A model generated the notes under the pieces. That model searched no databases. It was not told the origin of the DNA and saw only the letters and a program-made list of their open reading frames with translations. Source: Streptomyces sp. NBC_01549 (GTDB taxonomy: Bacteria > Actinomycetota > Actinomycetes > Streptomycetales > Streptomycetaceae). Taken from it: 64,000 nucleotides of DNA. The stretch spans positions 5,017,001-5,081,000 of the forward strand of contig NZ_JAPEPW010000001.1 in assembly GCF_026339955.1 (NCBI RefSeq). Reading direction: 5' to 3'. A program made the position numbers and the translations under genes. This document shows positions 7,201-13,112 of this stretch, piece after piece (positions within the stretch are counted from its first letter, which is position 1; every line of letters starts with the position of its first letter).

Positions 7201-8869
7201 TGCCAATCTCGACGAAGTCCAGGCCCGCGAAGATCTTCGCGATCTTCTTGGTGAAGTCGGCGGTGTGCTTGCCGACCCAGCCGATGGCGTCCCCGAGGCC
7301 CTTGCCGAGGATCGAGCCCAGGTTGCCCCAGTTGATGTCTTTGAAGCCGCCGCTGATGGCCTTGCGGATCGTCTCGCCGATCTTCTGAGCGGCACTCTTG
7401 GGGGGCTTCGCCTTCGGTGAAACGAGCGAGGCCACCAGGCCGGACCCGCCATGCGGCATGGGGGCCAGGGCGGGTCCCAGCGAACCAGTGGTGGGCGCCA
7501 CTTGGCCCACGCCGAAGTGCGGCATCGGCGCGAGTGCGGGCCCCTTGGAGGCCGCGGCTGTCTTGCTGCTGCCCAGGTGTGGGGAGGTGTCGAACAGGCC
7601 GCCCAGCAGATCCGAGGTGGCCTTCTTCGTTCCGGAGAAGCCCTTGAGGAAGTCCCCGATGAGGCCCTGCGCTTGGGAGAAGCCTTGCTTGATCTGGTCC
7701 ACGGGAACGATCGAGGCCATGGCCCGGCCGAAGCGCGCGGCGGTCGGCATCGCATCGGTGGCCAGGAAGTGGATGAACGACGTCACCGGCGGCAGCACCT
7801 TCGTGCCGACCCGGATGCCCATGACCTCCAAGTTCGAGGTGAGCAGGTGCCATTGCGCCTCGGCCGTCTTGCGCTGCATCTTGACCGCGTCGTCGAACTT
7901 GCCCGTGCTGCGGTTGATCTGCTCCTGCTTCTTCTCGAGGACGTCGAGATTGTTGAGCATCAGCAGGATGCCGCTCGAGGAACGGCCGCCACCGAACGCG
8001 CGGGACAGCAGCTGGGACTGCTTGGACGCGGACAAGCCGCTCTTGTCGAGGTGCTCCTTCAGGAGTCCGATGGCGCCGATCAGTCCCTTTGGACCGCGCA
8101 TGGCGTCGGCGAGCTGGAGACCGGTCAACCCGATCTTGCCGAGCTGCTTTTCCGCCGCCTTGGACGGGGCGCCGAGCAGCGAGAACGACATCCGCAGCCG
8201 GGTCGCGGCCGATGCGGAGTCGATGCCCTCGTCCGTCATCAGGGCCAAGGCGGCACCGACCTGCTTCATCGACAGGCCGAACGTCTTCGCCGACGGCAGG
8301 ATGCCGGTGCCGATCGCGGCATTGAACTGGTCCATCGACATGTTGCCCGCGCCGATGATCGCGTTCACGGTGGAGACAGCCTCATGGAACGAGGTGGCGC
8401 CCTTGATGCCAGTACGCCACGCACCCGCCAGCGCATTGGTGGTCTCTTCCAGGTTGGCGTGACCGACCGCGGCGAGGTCGCTGGCTTCCTTCAGCGCCTT
8501 CATCGCGGACACGTTGTCCATGCCGACGCTCTTCAGGTGGTACAGCGATTCCGCGAGGTGCTGCGGGCCCTGCTGGGTGGACGTGCCCAGCTTCAACACC
8601 TGGTCGCTCAGGACTTTGACGTCCTTCGCGGTGCCGCCGGCCTGCGTCGAGATGCGGGTCATCTCGCTTTGGAACTTCGCGGCAGACTTGGCGCCTTCGG
8701 CGAGCCCCACCGCAAGCCCTGCAGCCACGGCCGCGCCAGCCATCTTCGCCGCAGCCCCGAGCTTGCCCAGCGTCCGGTCCAGACCCGACGCCGAACGGCC
8801 CACGCTGTTGAACGTCCTGGAAGCCGCATCGTGGGCTATGAGCTTGTAGACGATCGCCGAGCTAGCCAT
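4226..8869 (-). CDS. Phage tail tape-measure protein with lytic transglycosylase domain (1547 aa)
   Basis: This large protein sets tail length and helps DNA delivery in siphophages. Residues 1-370 match the TP901-type tape-measure core: an N-terminal hydrophobic helix near 40-62, then FQSEMTRISTQAG and conserved LAESLYHLKSVGM. Membrane-like helices lie around 560-605. Residues about 725-880 hold four degenerate repeats of the form RAGSWLLGKGxxLxxGFxSG. A soluble lytic transglycosylase domain lies around 1000-1095, with the probable catalytic Glu in NGESGWN and the AYGIPQSLP motif. The C-terminus is helical and Lys-rich. The start is ATG at 8869, 6 bp after the stop of the upstream gene. No tail-tip or baseplate gene follows, which is unusual. 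Confidence 0.92.
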   Translation of the reverse strand: MASSAIVYKLIAHDAASRTFNSVGRSASGLDRTLGKLGAAAKMAGAAVAAGLAVGLAEGAKSAAKFQSEMTRISTQAGGTAKDVKVLSDQVLKLGTSTQQGPQHLAESLYHLKSVGMDNVSAMKALKEASDLAAVGHANLEETTNALAGAWRTGIKGATSFHEAVSTVNAIIGAGNMSMDQFNAAIGTGILPSAKTFGLSMKQVGAALALMTDEGIDSASAATRLRMSFSLLGAPSKAAEKQLGKIGLTGLQLADAMRGPKGLIGAIGLLKEHLDKSGLSASKQSQLLSRAFGGGRSSSGILLMLNNLDVLEKKQEQINRSTGKFDDAVKMQRKTAEAQWHLLTSNLEVMGIRVGTKVLPPVTSFIHFLATDAMPTAARFGRAMASIVPVDQIKQGFSQAQGLIGDFLKGFSGTKKATSDLLGGLFDTSPHLGSSKTAAASKGPALAPMPHFGVGQVAPTTGSLGPALAPMPHGGSGLVASLVSPKAKPPKSAAQKIGETIRKAISGGFKDINWGNLGSILGKGLGDAIGWVGKHTADFTKKIAKIFAGLDFVEIGKGFGASAIPLAIGFITSLFNPLFSLDFWKKHWLDTIIAVISVIPIGRLAGGLAKVFEHIPFLKVFEPLLKGVGKLGGWIEKGLGKIFGPIGRGIAKGFKDAFPAAAGIARDLLERFVMGPARRLRTAAGLIPRAVGSGIESASAWLTKKILDFTKVIVRPFARAGSWLLGKGADLARGFGSGVARGGRAIGSFAKTWIIDPVIHGFSRAGTWLLSKGRSLVSGFKSGVSKVASGIGGWVFDHILAPIARWMARSGSWLIGKGRSLVSGFKSGIGAGAKAIGTWTTSHIVSPVLGRFGKAGSWLFEKGGALVSGLKDGVVDKVKTIGDWVKKSFVDPIVGWVRKHFGINSPSKVFIGIGKSLTKGLVMGMAKTHPKEIAEKVFGSLPKALGGFIKHGLISAKHLGSKALKALGGLGGDALSFLGLGGSGGGSSANQQIGQVLAAARGWSGPQWAALKNLWNGESGWNEKALNKSSGAYGIPQSLPASKMASAGGDWKTNAATQIKWGLSYIAERYDNPLNAYSQWLSRSPHWYAKGTDGATKGLAWVGERGPELVNFKGGEDVLSHPQSMAFAKANGIKLPGYASGTITNAADRVRRDHQRVQDAKDDVARAKRRHKGVQAAETRLRAAQKELAAANIALKNAQRSAKTSIANTIATGLLKTLSTGTSSSIASAIKSLATKLLNAGYNRTAASVQKKGGQLEKLADRRASVQKTIAAANAYASDQASKITDFLSISGTSATDIGSLISQMSGQQKTASSFVGLSKSLKARGASKALLQQLSDAGPGSQLATILGQRNVTTQDIGKLNSLVASGGKLATSFGRDMADLMYDTGKHAGEGFLAGLKATEKDLQKQIDKLAKSLISSIKKALKIKSPSVVMRDEIGKNVVLGWVAGMDMHSHLVGGAAQRLADTASGVSVRRRYVPTKAGQGQSAQNEIWERLAAALEQQVGEQHVTGQLVLDSGELLGLIRGTVKPIVKASADTQAYRAKVGRR

Positions 8870-8875
8870 GCCGCA

Positions 8876-9187
8876 TCACCGCCGGCCGTCAGGAGCGGGC
8901 AGCAGCATCGCCGCCAGCTGCTCACGCCGAAGCCGGATCTGCGTCTCGACCGCGGCCCGCTCCCGGGCGGCCGACGGATCCTCGCGGCGCTGCTCCAAGA
9001 CGATCCGAATCGACGACAGGCACCCCTTTGAAGCCCCGTCCCGCAGCGCGTTCGCCTCAATCCAGCCCGGCAGTGCCGGCGGACTGTCGGGCATCTCTCC
9101 CCAGTGCGGAGGGAACACTCCGCGCACGGTGAGCGGGTTCGGCCCGTACAGCGGATCGTCACCGGCCGCGTACTCGACCCGGCTCAC
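8876..9187 (-). CDS. Small protein upstream of tape measure (103 aa)
   Basis: GTG at 9187 overlaps the stop of the preceding gene (GTGA at 9184-9187), so GTG is preferred over more distal starts. The product begins VSRVEYAAGDDPLYGPNPL and ends in a basic helical segment (RAAVETQIRLRREQLAAML). The place just before tape measure is where phages normally put tail-assembly chaperones, but I see no slippery site and no clear homology. Function is inferred only from position. Confidence 0.6.
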   Translation of the reverse strand: MSRVEYAAGDDPLYGPNPLTVRGVFPPHWGEMPDSPPALPGWIEANALRDGASKGCLSSIRIVLEQRREDPSAARERAAVETQIRLRREQLAAMLLPAPDGRR

Positions 9188-9471
9188 GAGACGAGATCCG
9201 ATCGTGCAGCAGACGGAAGATCCGCCTCGCTCACATACAGGAGCCGGCAGTTGTTGCCGTAGCCCGGAATGCCGTCCCACGCCGGACGGACCACCCGCCG
9301 CTCGAACTCTTCGCCTGCAGCAACGCCAGCCTGTCGGCCCAAGTCCTCGTACTGCAGCACATGGAAGGTGTTGCCCGCCTTCCTGCGCATAGCCATGTGG
9401 GCTTCAGCCACCGCCTCGGCGCGGGCCGCCTGCCACGCTTTGCACGCTTCCAGGAACTCGGTCCACGTCAT
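9184..9471 (-). CDS. Small hypothetical protein of the structural cluster (95 aa)
   Basis: ATG at 9471 overlaps the stop of the upstream gene (ATGA). The N-terminal half is a long helix (TEFLEACKAWQAARAEAVAEAH). The C-terminal half is more globular (WDGIPGYGNNCRLLYVSE). It is translationally coupled on both sides, so it is made together with the tape-measure protein. A head-tail or tail-chaperone role is possible but not shown by any motif. Confidence 0.6.
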   Translation of the reverse strand: MTWTEFLEACKAWQAARAEAVAEAHMAMRRKAGNTFHVLQYEDLGRQAGVAAGEEFERRVVRPAWDGIPGYGNNCRLLYVSEADLPSAARSDLVS

Positions 9472-9677
9472 CGGCGCTCACCGCCCCCGATGGAGCGCAC
9501 CTCGACGGCCGCGGCGTCCCACGGCAGAAGGTCTGTCAGGTTGAGCGCGCGGCTCTCCAGGGCGGCCTGTACGACGCGCACAGCCCGCCCGAGCTTCACC
9601 GGGTCGGAGGCGTTGCGTTCGGCCGCGTAACGCTGCACAGCGGCCGTAGCCGCCGCGGTACGGGATGGATCGGACAT
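9468..9677 (-). CDS. Small hypothetical protein heading the tape-measure operon (69 aa)
   Basis: ATG at 9677 begins a short helical protein (MSDPSRTAAATAAVQRYAAE) whose stop overlaps the next start at 9468-9471. AAAGG lies just upstream of the start. It is the first gene of a coupled four-gene unit ending with tape measure. No family is recognised. Confidence 0.55.
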   Translation of the reverse strand: MSDPSRTAAATAAVQRYAAERNASDPVKLGRAVRVVQAALESRALNLTDLLPWDAAAVEVRSIGGGERR

Positions 9678-9980
9678 ACGAAAGGCTCCTCATCGAAGAC
9701 CGCGCTACTGCGCTGTTGTCTCGACGGGAGCCCGCTCGCCACCGCACCCGAAGGTGCCTACGGCCGGCGCTTGTTCGCTACCGGCGGCCGAGCAATATCA
9801 ACTTCCGCGTTACGCCACAGTCCGTTGTGTGCTTCACCGAACCCAGAGCGGGTCGTCGACCGGGTGCCCCCTAGTCGACGCCGTGACAGTCCGGCTACGC
9901 GGTCCAAGACCGAGAACGCCTACCTGAGTTGACGGTAACACGCAACGTCACTCCGACAACATGCGCAAATTCAGTTATGG

Positions 9981-10019
9981 GCTGGCCGGGAATCCCGCCA
10001 TCAGGGATCCCCGGCCAGC
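9981..10019 (-). terminator. Hairpin after capsid, in a 470-bp gap
   Basis: GCTGGCCGGGAATCCC (9981-9996) pairs with GGGATCCCCGGCCAGC (10004-10019) apart from one mismatch, about 130 bp past the capsid stop. The gap 9678-10146 otherwise holds no convincing gene on either strand. This is where connector and major tail genes would be expected. The hairpin suggests that capsid and the tape-measure unit are separate transcripts. Confidence 0.6.
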
Positions 10020-10146
10020 AGGGCCGCGCGACAGGCGGCGCGGCCAAGCGGGCGGGTGCTGCCACCGGACCCGGTCCAGGACCGGGTGGCACTCCAGCAG
10101 CTCGAGGGCCGTCAACCCCGACACCCAAAACCCGCAGGTCAGAGGC

Positions 10147-11568
10147 TCAGAACGATGGGGAGACCAAGCCGGAACCGCCAATTTCGACCACGCTGGCGGG
10201 GTACCGGGCGGCCGTGAAGGCGAGGTAGCCGTAGATCTGCAGGCGGACCGTCAGGTTCCCCGACCCCACATCCGGCAGGACGCGGGAGCGGATGCCCGAC
10301 TCGAACAGCAGCAGATCGGAGGCACGGAGCACGTGGACGACGTCCTCGTTGGTTGCGGCGCCGAGCGTCGTCGGCATCGACGGGTCGGTGACCACGGGCA
10401 GGCCGTGCATCTGCCCGACGACCTGCTGAGCACCGACGACACCGAGCGTGCCGATCGCGTTCTGCGGGTTCCCGGCGTCCGGAACCACGAGCGGACGCCC
10501 GTTGGAGTCGGAAGCGGCGAGCAGGTAGGCCCACCGACGGGGGTGCATGACGATGACCGTCGGCGGCATGAAGCGCAGAGTGTGGATGCGCTGCACCGCG
10601 TCCGCGATCTTCGAGTACAGCTGAGCAACCGTCGGAGTCGCCGACGTGTAGGTGACCGTCGTGATACCCGACGTGCCACGCACACCCGTCACCTGGCCGG
10701 CCGAGCCCGAGCCCGAGATGACCTGCAGGTCCAGCTTCGTCGCATAGTCGGCGACCAGGTCACGGAACACGATCTGATCGAAGCTGATCGGCGACTGGTC
10801 CAGCAGCTGCACGGCCACGTCCTGCTGGCCCGCGATCGTGCGGACGGGAGCCGTCACGGACGTGTCCGTCAGGTCGGTCTCCTGCACGGCCGCGTTGTCC
10901 GCGGTCTGCACCGCGGTGCCGGTGCCAGTGGCGAGCTTGGGGATGTTGATGCTGTCCGTTCCGGGCGGCAGCGCCTGGCCGTCGCACAGGTTCGCGTAGG
11001 CGCGGCCTGCACGGGCCAGCTCGAGGTACTGCTGCATCAGCCACAGCGGCGGGACCGCGAAACCCCCGGAGCCGTCGGTGCGGTTGAGGTCGCGGAACTC
11101 CGGCTTCGCGGAGAACTCGGCCACGTCCACGGCATGCCGGCGCAGCCGCTCGACCGACTGCCCGTCGGCGTCCATGTTCAGCTGGACCCGCATCATGTCC
11201 TGCAGGTACGAGCGGCCGTTGCCCTGCTCGTAAGTGCGGGCCTCCGACACCGAGTCGACGCGGGCGTTGGCCCGCTTCACCGCGAGGGCGCCCGCGGTGA
11301 GGGTGCGGGAGCGCTCCGCCTCTTCCGACAGCTCCTGGATGCGCTCGTCGATGCGCGCGAGATCGCCGTCCTTGTACTTGATCTGCGCGGTGAGCTCGCG
11401 GAACTCCTTGTCCTCTTCGGGAAGGAGGTGGTCGCGGCACTCTTCCTCGGCGAGGTCGGTGATGCCCTTGCGTCGCGCGACGAGCTGCTCGCGCTCCTTG
11501 GCGCCCTGCTCGCGCCTCTTGATGAGCCGCTTGAAGTGCTCGTTCGCCTGCAGGTCGGTGGAAGACAC
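10147..11568 (-). CDS. HK97-type major capsid protein (473 aa)
   Basis: The product forms the icosahedral head shell. Residues 1-105 are a charged coiled coil (RRKGITDLAEEE, LARIDERIQELSEEAERS) that serves as the scaffolding delta-domain in this family. The remainder has the HK97 fold, with the N-arm/E-loop region and the late A-domain strands (HGLPVVTDPSMP, DLLLFESGIRSRVL). The length is typical for a capsid with a fused scaffold. ATG at 11568 lies next to the repeat-rich leader. No prohead protease or portal gene lies upstream, so maturation functions would have to come from elsewhere. Confidence 0.92.
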   Translation of the reverse strand: MSSTDLQANEHFKRLIKRREQGAKEREQLVARRKGITDLAEEECRDHLLPEEDKEFRELTAQIKYKDGDLARIDERIQELSEEAERSRTLTAGALAVKRANARVDSVSEARTYEQGNGRSYLQDMMRVQLNMDADGQSVERLRRHAVDVAEFSAKPEFRDLNRTDGSGGFAVPPLWLMQQYLELARAGRAYANLCDGQALPPGTDSINIPKLATGTGTAVQTADNAAVQETDLTDTSVTAPVRTIAGQQDVAVQLLDQSPISFDQIVFRDLVADYATKLDLQVISGSGSAGQVTGVRGTSGITTVTYTSATPTVAQLYSKIADAVQRIHTLRFMPPTVIVMHPRRWAYLLAASDSNGRPLVVPDAGNPQNAIGTLGVVGAQQVVGQMHGLPVVTDPSMPTTLGAATNEDVVHVLRASDLLLFESGIRSRVLPDVGSGNLTVRLQIYGYLAFTAARYPASVVEIGGSGLVSPSF

Positions 11569-11604
11569 AGAAAACCCCTGATGGGTGCATGCGTCGCATG
11601 CGCT

Positions 11605-11712
11605 CCAGTGCCAGGGGCGGCGTCGCTGGTTGACGTGGTGTCGTCCAGTGCCAGGACTCGCTCAACGTTCGTGCGGCCAGTGCCAGGCCTGCCAGCAGCC
11701 CCCAGTGCCAGG
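11605..11712. repeat. Four CCAGTGCCAGG boxes in the capsid leader
   Basis: Exact copies of CCAGTGCCAGG lie at 11605-11615, 11645-11655, 11677-11687 and 11702-11712, with steps of 40, 32 and 25. They lie immediately upstream of the capsid start, in its probable 5' leader. They may be an operator or an RNA site that controls capsid synthesis. Confidence 0.75.
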
Positions 11713-11790
11713 GGACTTGCTCAAACGGAGCTACGGATCACGGTACGCGCGAGATCCCCAGAAAACCAGGGCCGACTTCCAGCGAAGCCC

Positions 11791-11819
11791 TTGACGGGAA
11801 TAACCGCAGGTGAGAGGCT
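11791..11819 (+). promoter_or_regulatory. Candidate promoter for a small rightward RNA
   Basis: TTGACG (11791-11796) and GAGGCT (11814-11819) have an exact 17-bp spacer and resemble Streptomyces -35/-10 boxes. Transcription would start near 11826. No rightward protein gene follows. Confidence 0.35.
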
Positions 11820-11825
11820 ACGCAG

Positions 11826-11962
11826 CAAGGAAGAAGACGGCCCCTCGGCGAGGCAAAGCCCCCGGGAGTGAGCGAACTTCCCCGAGAATCCCCCGAAGAT
11901 CCCCGAGAGTCACCCCATGATCACCTCCCCCTGTAAATCCGTTGCGGGGGGAGATTTTTTTC
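11826..11962 (+). ncRNA. Candidate small RNA between capsid and the early operon
   Basis: A promoter-like sequence at 11791-11819 and a classical intrinsic terminator (stem CTCCCCC/GGGGGAG at 11925-11953, then eight T) delimit about 135 nt on the strand opposite to all neighbours. The terminator has nothing else to terminate. The body has three CCCCGA boxes starting at 11880, 11891 and 11901. No coding potential is visible. The remainder of the gap 11569-12035 holds only repeats. Confidence 0.35.
11925..11962 (+). terminator. Intrinsic terminator with T-run
   Basis: CTCCCCC (11925-11931) and GGGGGAG (11947-11953) form a stem with a 15-base loop, followed after one A by eight T (11955-11962). 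Such a T-run is rare in this GC-rich DNA. The orientation is rightward. Confidence 0.7.
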
Positions 11963-12035
11963 AGGGGTGTGCGGGGTCAAAGCAAGATCCACTCAAAAAA
12001 CCCGATCTGGTAGTGATCATGCGTCTGACCTGCGG

Positions 12036-12227
12036 TTATGCTGGCTCGGGCCCCTTGCAGCCGTCCCGGTGGTCGATGCGCACGTCGACGGCTCCCGCCG
12101 GTCCGGGCGTCAGGCTGACGGGTCCTCCGCAGTCCGGGCAGGTGGGGTCGAGGGCGAAGTGCGCGACGATCGCCGCAAGAGCGCCGTCGTTGCCGAGTGG
12201 CACGTCGATGGTGCGGGGCCGGCTCAT
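12036..12227 (-). CDS. Small zinc-binding hypothetical protein (63 aa)
   Basis: ATG at 12227 overlaps the stop of the upstream gene (ATGA at 12224-12227) and fixes the start. The product has CPDCGGPV in the middle and ends with ...HRDGCKGPEPA. That gives three or more cysteines, probably a small metal knuckle. It is the last gene of the leftward early operon. Codons upstream of 12227 in this frame look like out-of-frame reading of the neighbours. Confidence 0.6.
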   Translation of the reverse strand: MSRPRTIDVPLGNDGALAAIVAHFALDPTCPDCGGPVSLTPGPAGAVDVRIDHRDGCKGPEPA

Positions 12228-12385
12228 GCGGACCGCCTGCGGATGCTCTTCATCTTGCTGCTGCGCCTCGTGCCCCACCACTTGCCGCGGGCAAGGGCGT
12301 TGGCTTGCCTGCTGTGCTGCTGCTCGCTGCGCCTCTGTGCCTGCTGGTCGAGCAGGGCGCGCATGCGTACCTGGTTGGTGGTCAT
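12224..12385 (-). CDS. Small basic protein (53 aa)
   Basis: ATG at 12385 overlaps the stop of the next gene upstream (ATGA at 12382-12385). The product is very rich in Arg, Lys and Gln (RRSEQQHSRQANALARG, KWWGTRRSSKMKSIRRRSA), with a net positive charge typical of nucleic-acid-binding mini-proteins. No family is recognised. It is coupled on both sides in the early operon. Confidence 0.55.
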   Translation of the reverse strand: MTTNQVRMRALLDQQAQRRSEQQHSRQANALARGKWWGTRRSSKMKSIRRRSA

Positions 12386-12558
12386 GCTGCTGCCTCCTGC
12401 GGGATGTCGTGGTTGGGGCACTGGCCCCCGTGTACGTCGCTGCACTGGGGTAGGTGGAGGGCACGGCATAGGCGGGCACCGCACCCACGCACGCACGGCT
12501 TGCCCCGGCCTGCCTTGAGTGGGCGGTTGCATACGGCACAGCGGATGCGTGCGGTCAC
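12382..12558 (-). CDS. Cys/His-rich mini-protein (58 aa)
   Basis: GTG at 12558 overlaps the upstream stop (GTGA). The 58 residues contain seven Cys and three His: RCAVCNRPL, PCVRGCGARLC, PQCSDVHGGQCPNH. This suggests two zinc sites in a treble-clef or ribbon arrangement. It probably binds nucleic acid or acts as a structural adaptor. Many element-encoded proteins here share such CxxC pairs. Confidence 0.6.
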   Translation of the reverse strand: MTARIRCAVCNRPLKAGRGKPCVRGCGARLCRALHLPQCSDVHGGQCPNHDIPQEAAA

Positions 12559-12821
12559 TGCTGCTCCGAGGTTGCGTCCGTCGTGTGGACGGTCGCAGTC
12601 GTGGTCATATCGCCACGACTGAGGTCGGTTGTGTCCGTCTCGGTCACACCTGCGTTGCTGTCTGCACCACGCAGGTTGCGGAGCTTCTGTGCGTGGCGTT
12701 GTGCCAGGCCGCGCTTGCGTGCGGCGGCGAGCTCGGCACGCTGGCGCCGCATGTCCTCCGTCCGCCGCCTGGCCGCGGCGATGCGGGCCTGCACCTGCTG
12801 CTCGACGTGCGACTCGGTCAT
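12555..12821 (-). CDS. Small Arg-rich helical protein (88 aa)
   Basis: ATG at 12821 overlaps the stop of the gene upstream (ATGA). Residues 1-50 form a long amphipathic helix with many Arg and Gln (EQQVQARIAAARRRTEDMRR). The remainder is Thr/Asp-rich and probably disordered. It is likely nucleic-acid binding. No family is recognised. Confidence 0.55.
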   Translation of the reverse strand: MTESHVEQQVQARIAAARRRTEDMRRQRAELAAARKRGLAQRHAQKLRNLRGADSNAGVTETDTTDLSRGDMTTTATVHTTDATSEQQ

Positions 12822-13102
12822 GCAACGTCCCCCCGCGGCGCCTCGTTGATGGGCAAGTGGTTGGCCCGCGCCGGCCGCTGCAACCAGCGCTGCGGAACCC
12901 AGGTCGGGATGCAGTCGGGGCAGACGTCGGACGCTCCAGTGCCCTGGCTGCCGTCCTTCCTGACGGTGGCGGGGAACCGCCAGCCGTCGATGTACGCGGC
13001 GATGCGGGCCTCTTGGGCTGAGTTGTGGCCGTGCGGCTCGCCGTGCCGCTTCTGGCAGCCGTCACATACCAGCACGAGGCGAGAGAAGGTGAGGGCGCTC
13101 AT
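12818..13102 (-). CDS. Zinc-ribbon hypothetical protein (94 aa)
   Basis: ATG at 13102 lies 10 bp past the stop of the replication gene. The product has CDGCQKRHGEPHGHNS near residue 13 and DVCPDCIPTWVP near residue 60, giving two CxxC pairs for one zinc site. The layout resembles small DUF-type zinc ribbons common in actinophages. It is the first of five coupled mini-genes downstream of the initiator candidate. Confidence 0.6.
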   Translation of the reverse strand: MSALTFSRLVLVCDGCQKRHGEPHGHNSAQEARIAAYIDGWRFPATVRKDGSQGTGASDVCPDCIPTWVPQRWLQRPARANHLPINEAPRGDVA

Positions 13103-13112
13103 GGGTCTCCGT

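Noticed and set aside
9961..11871. Long rightward frame opposite the capsid gene
   Set aside because: It mirrors the codon periodicity of the real capsid gene, reads as low-complexity Arg/Gly/Val, and lacks a ribosome site. The HK97 protein on the other strand is clear.
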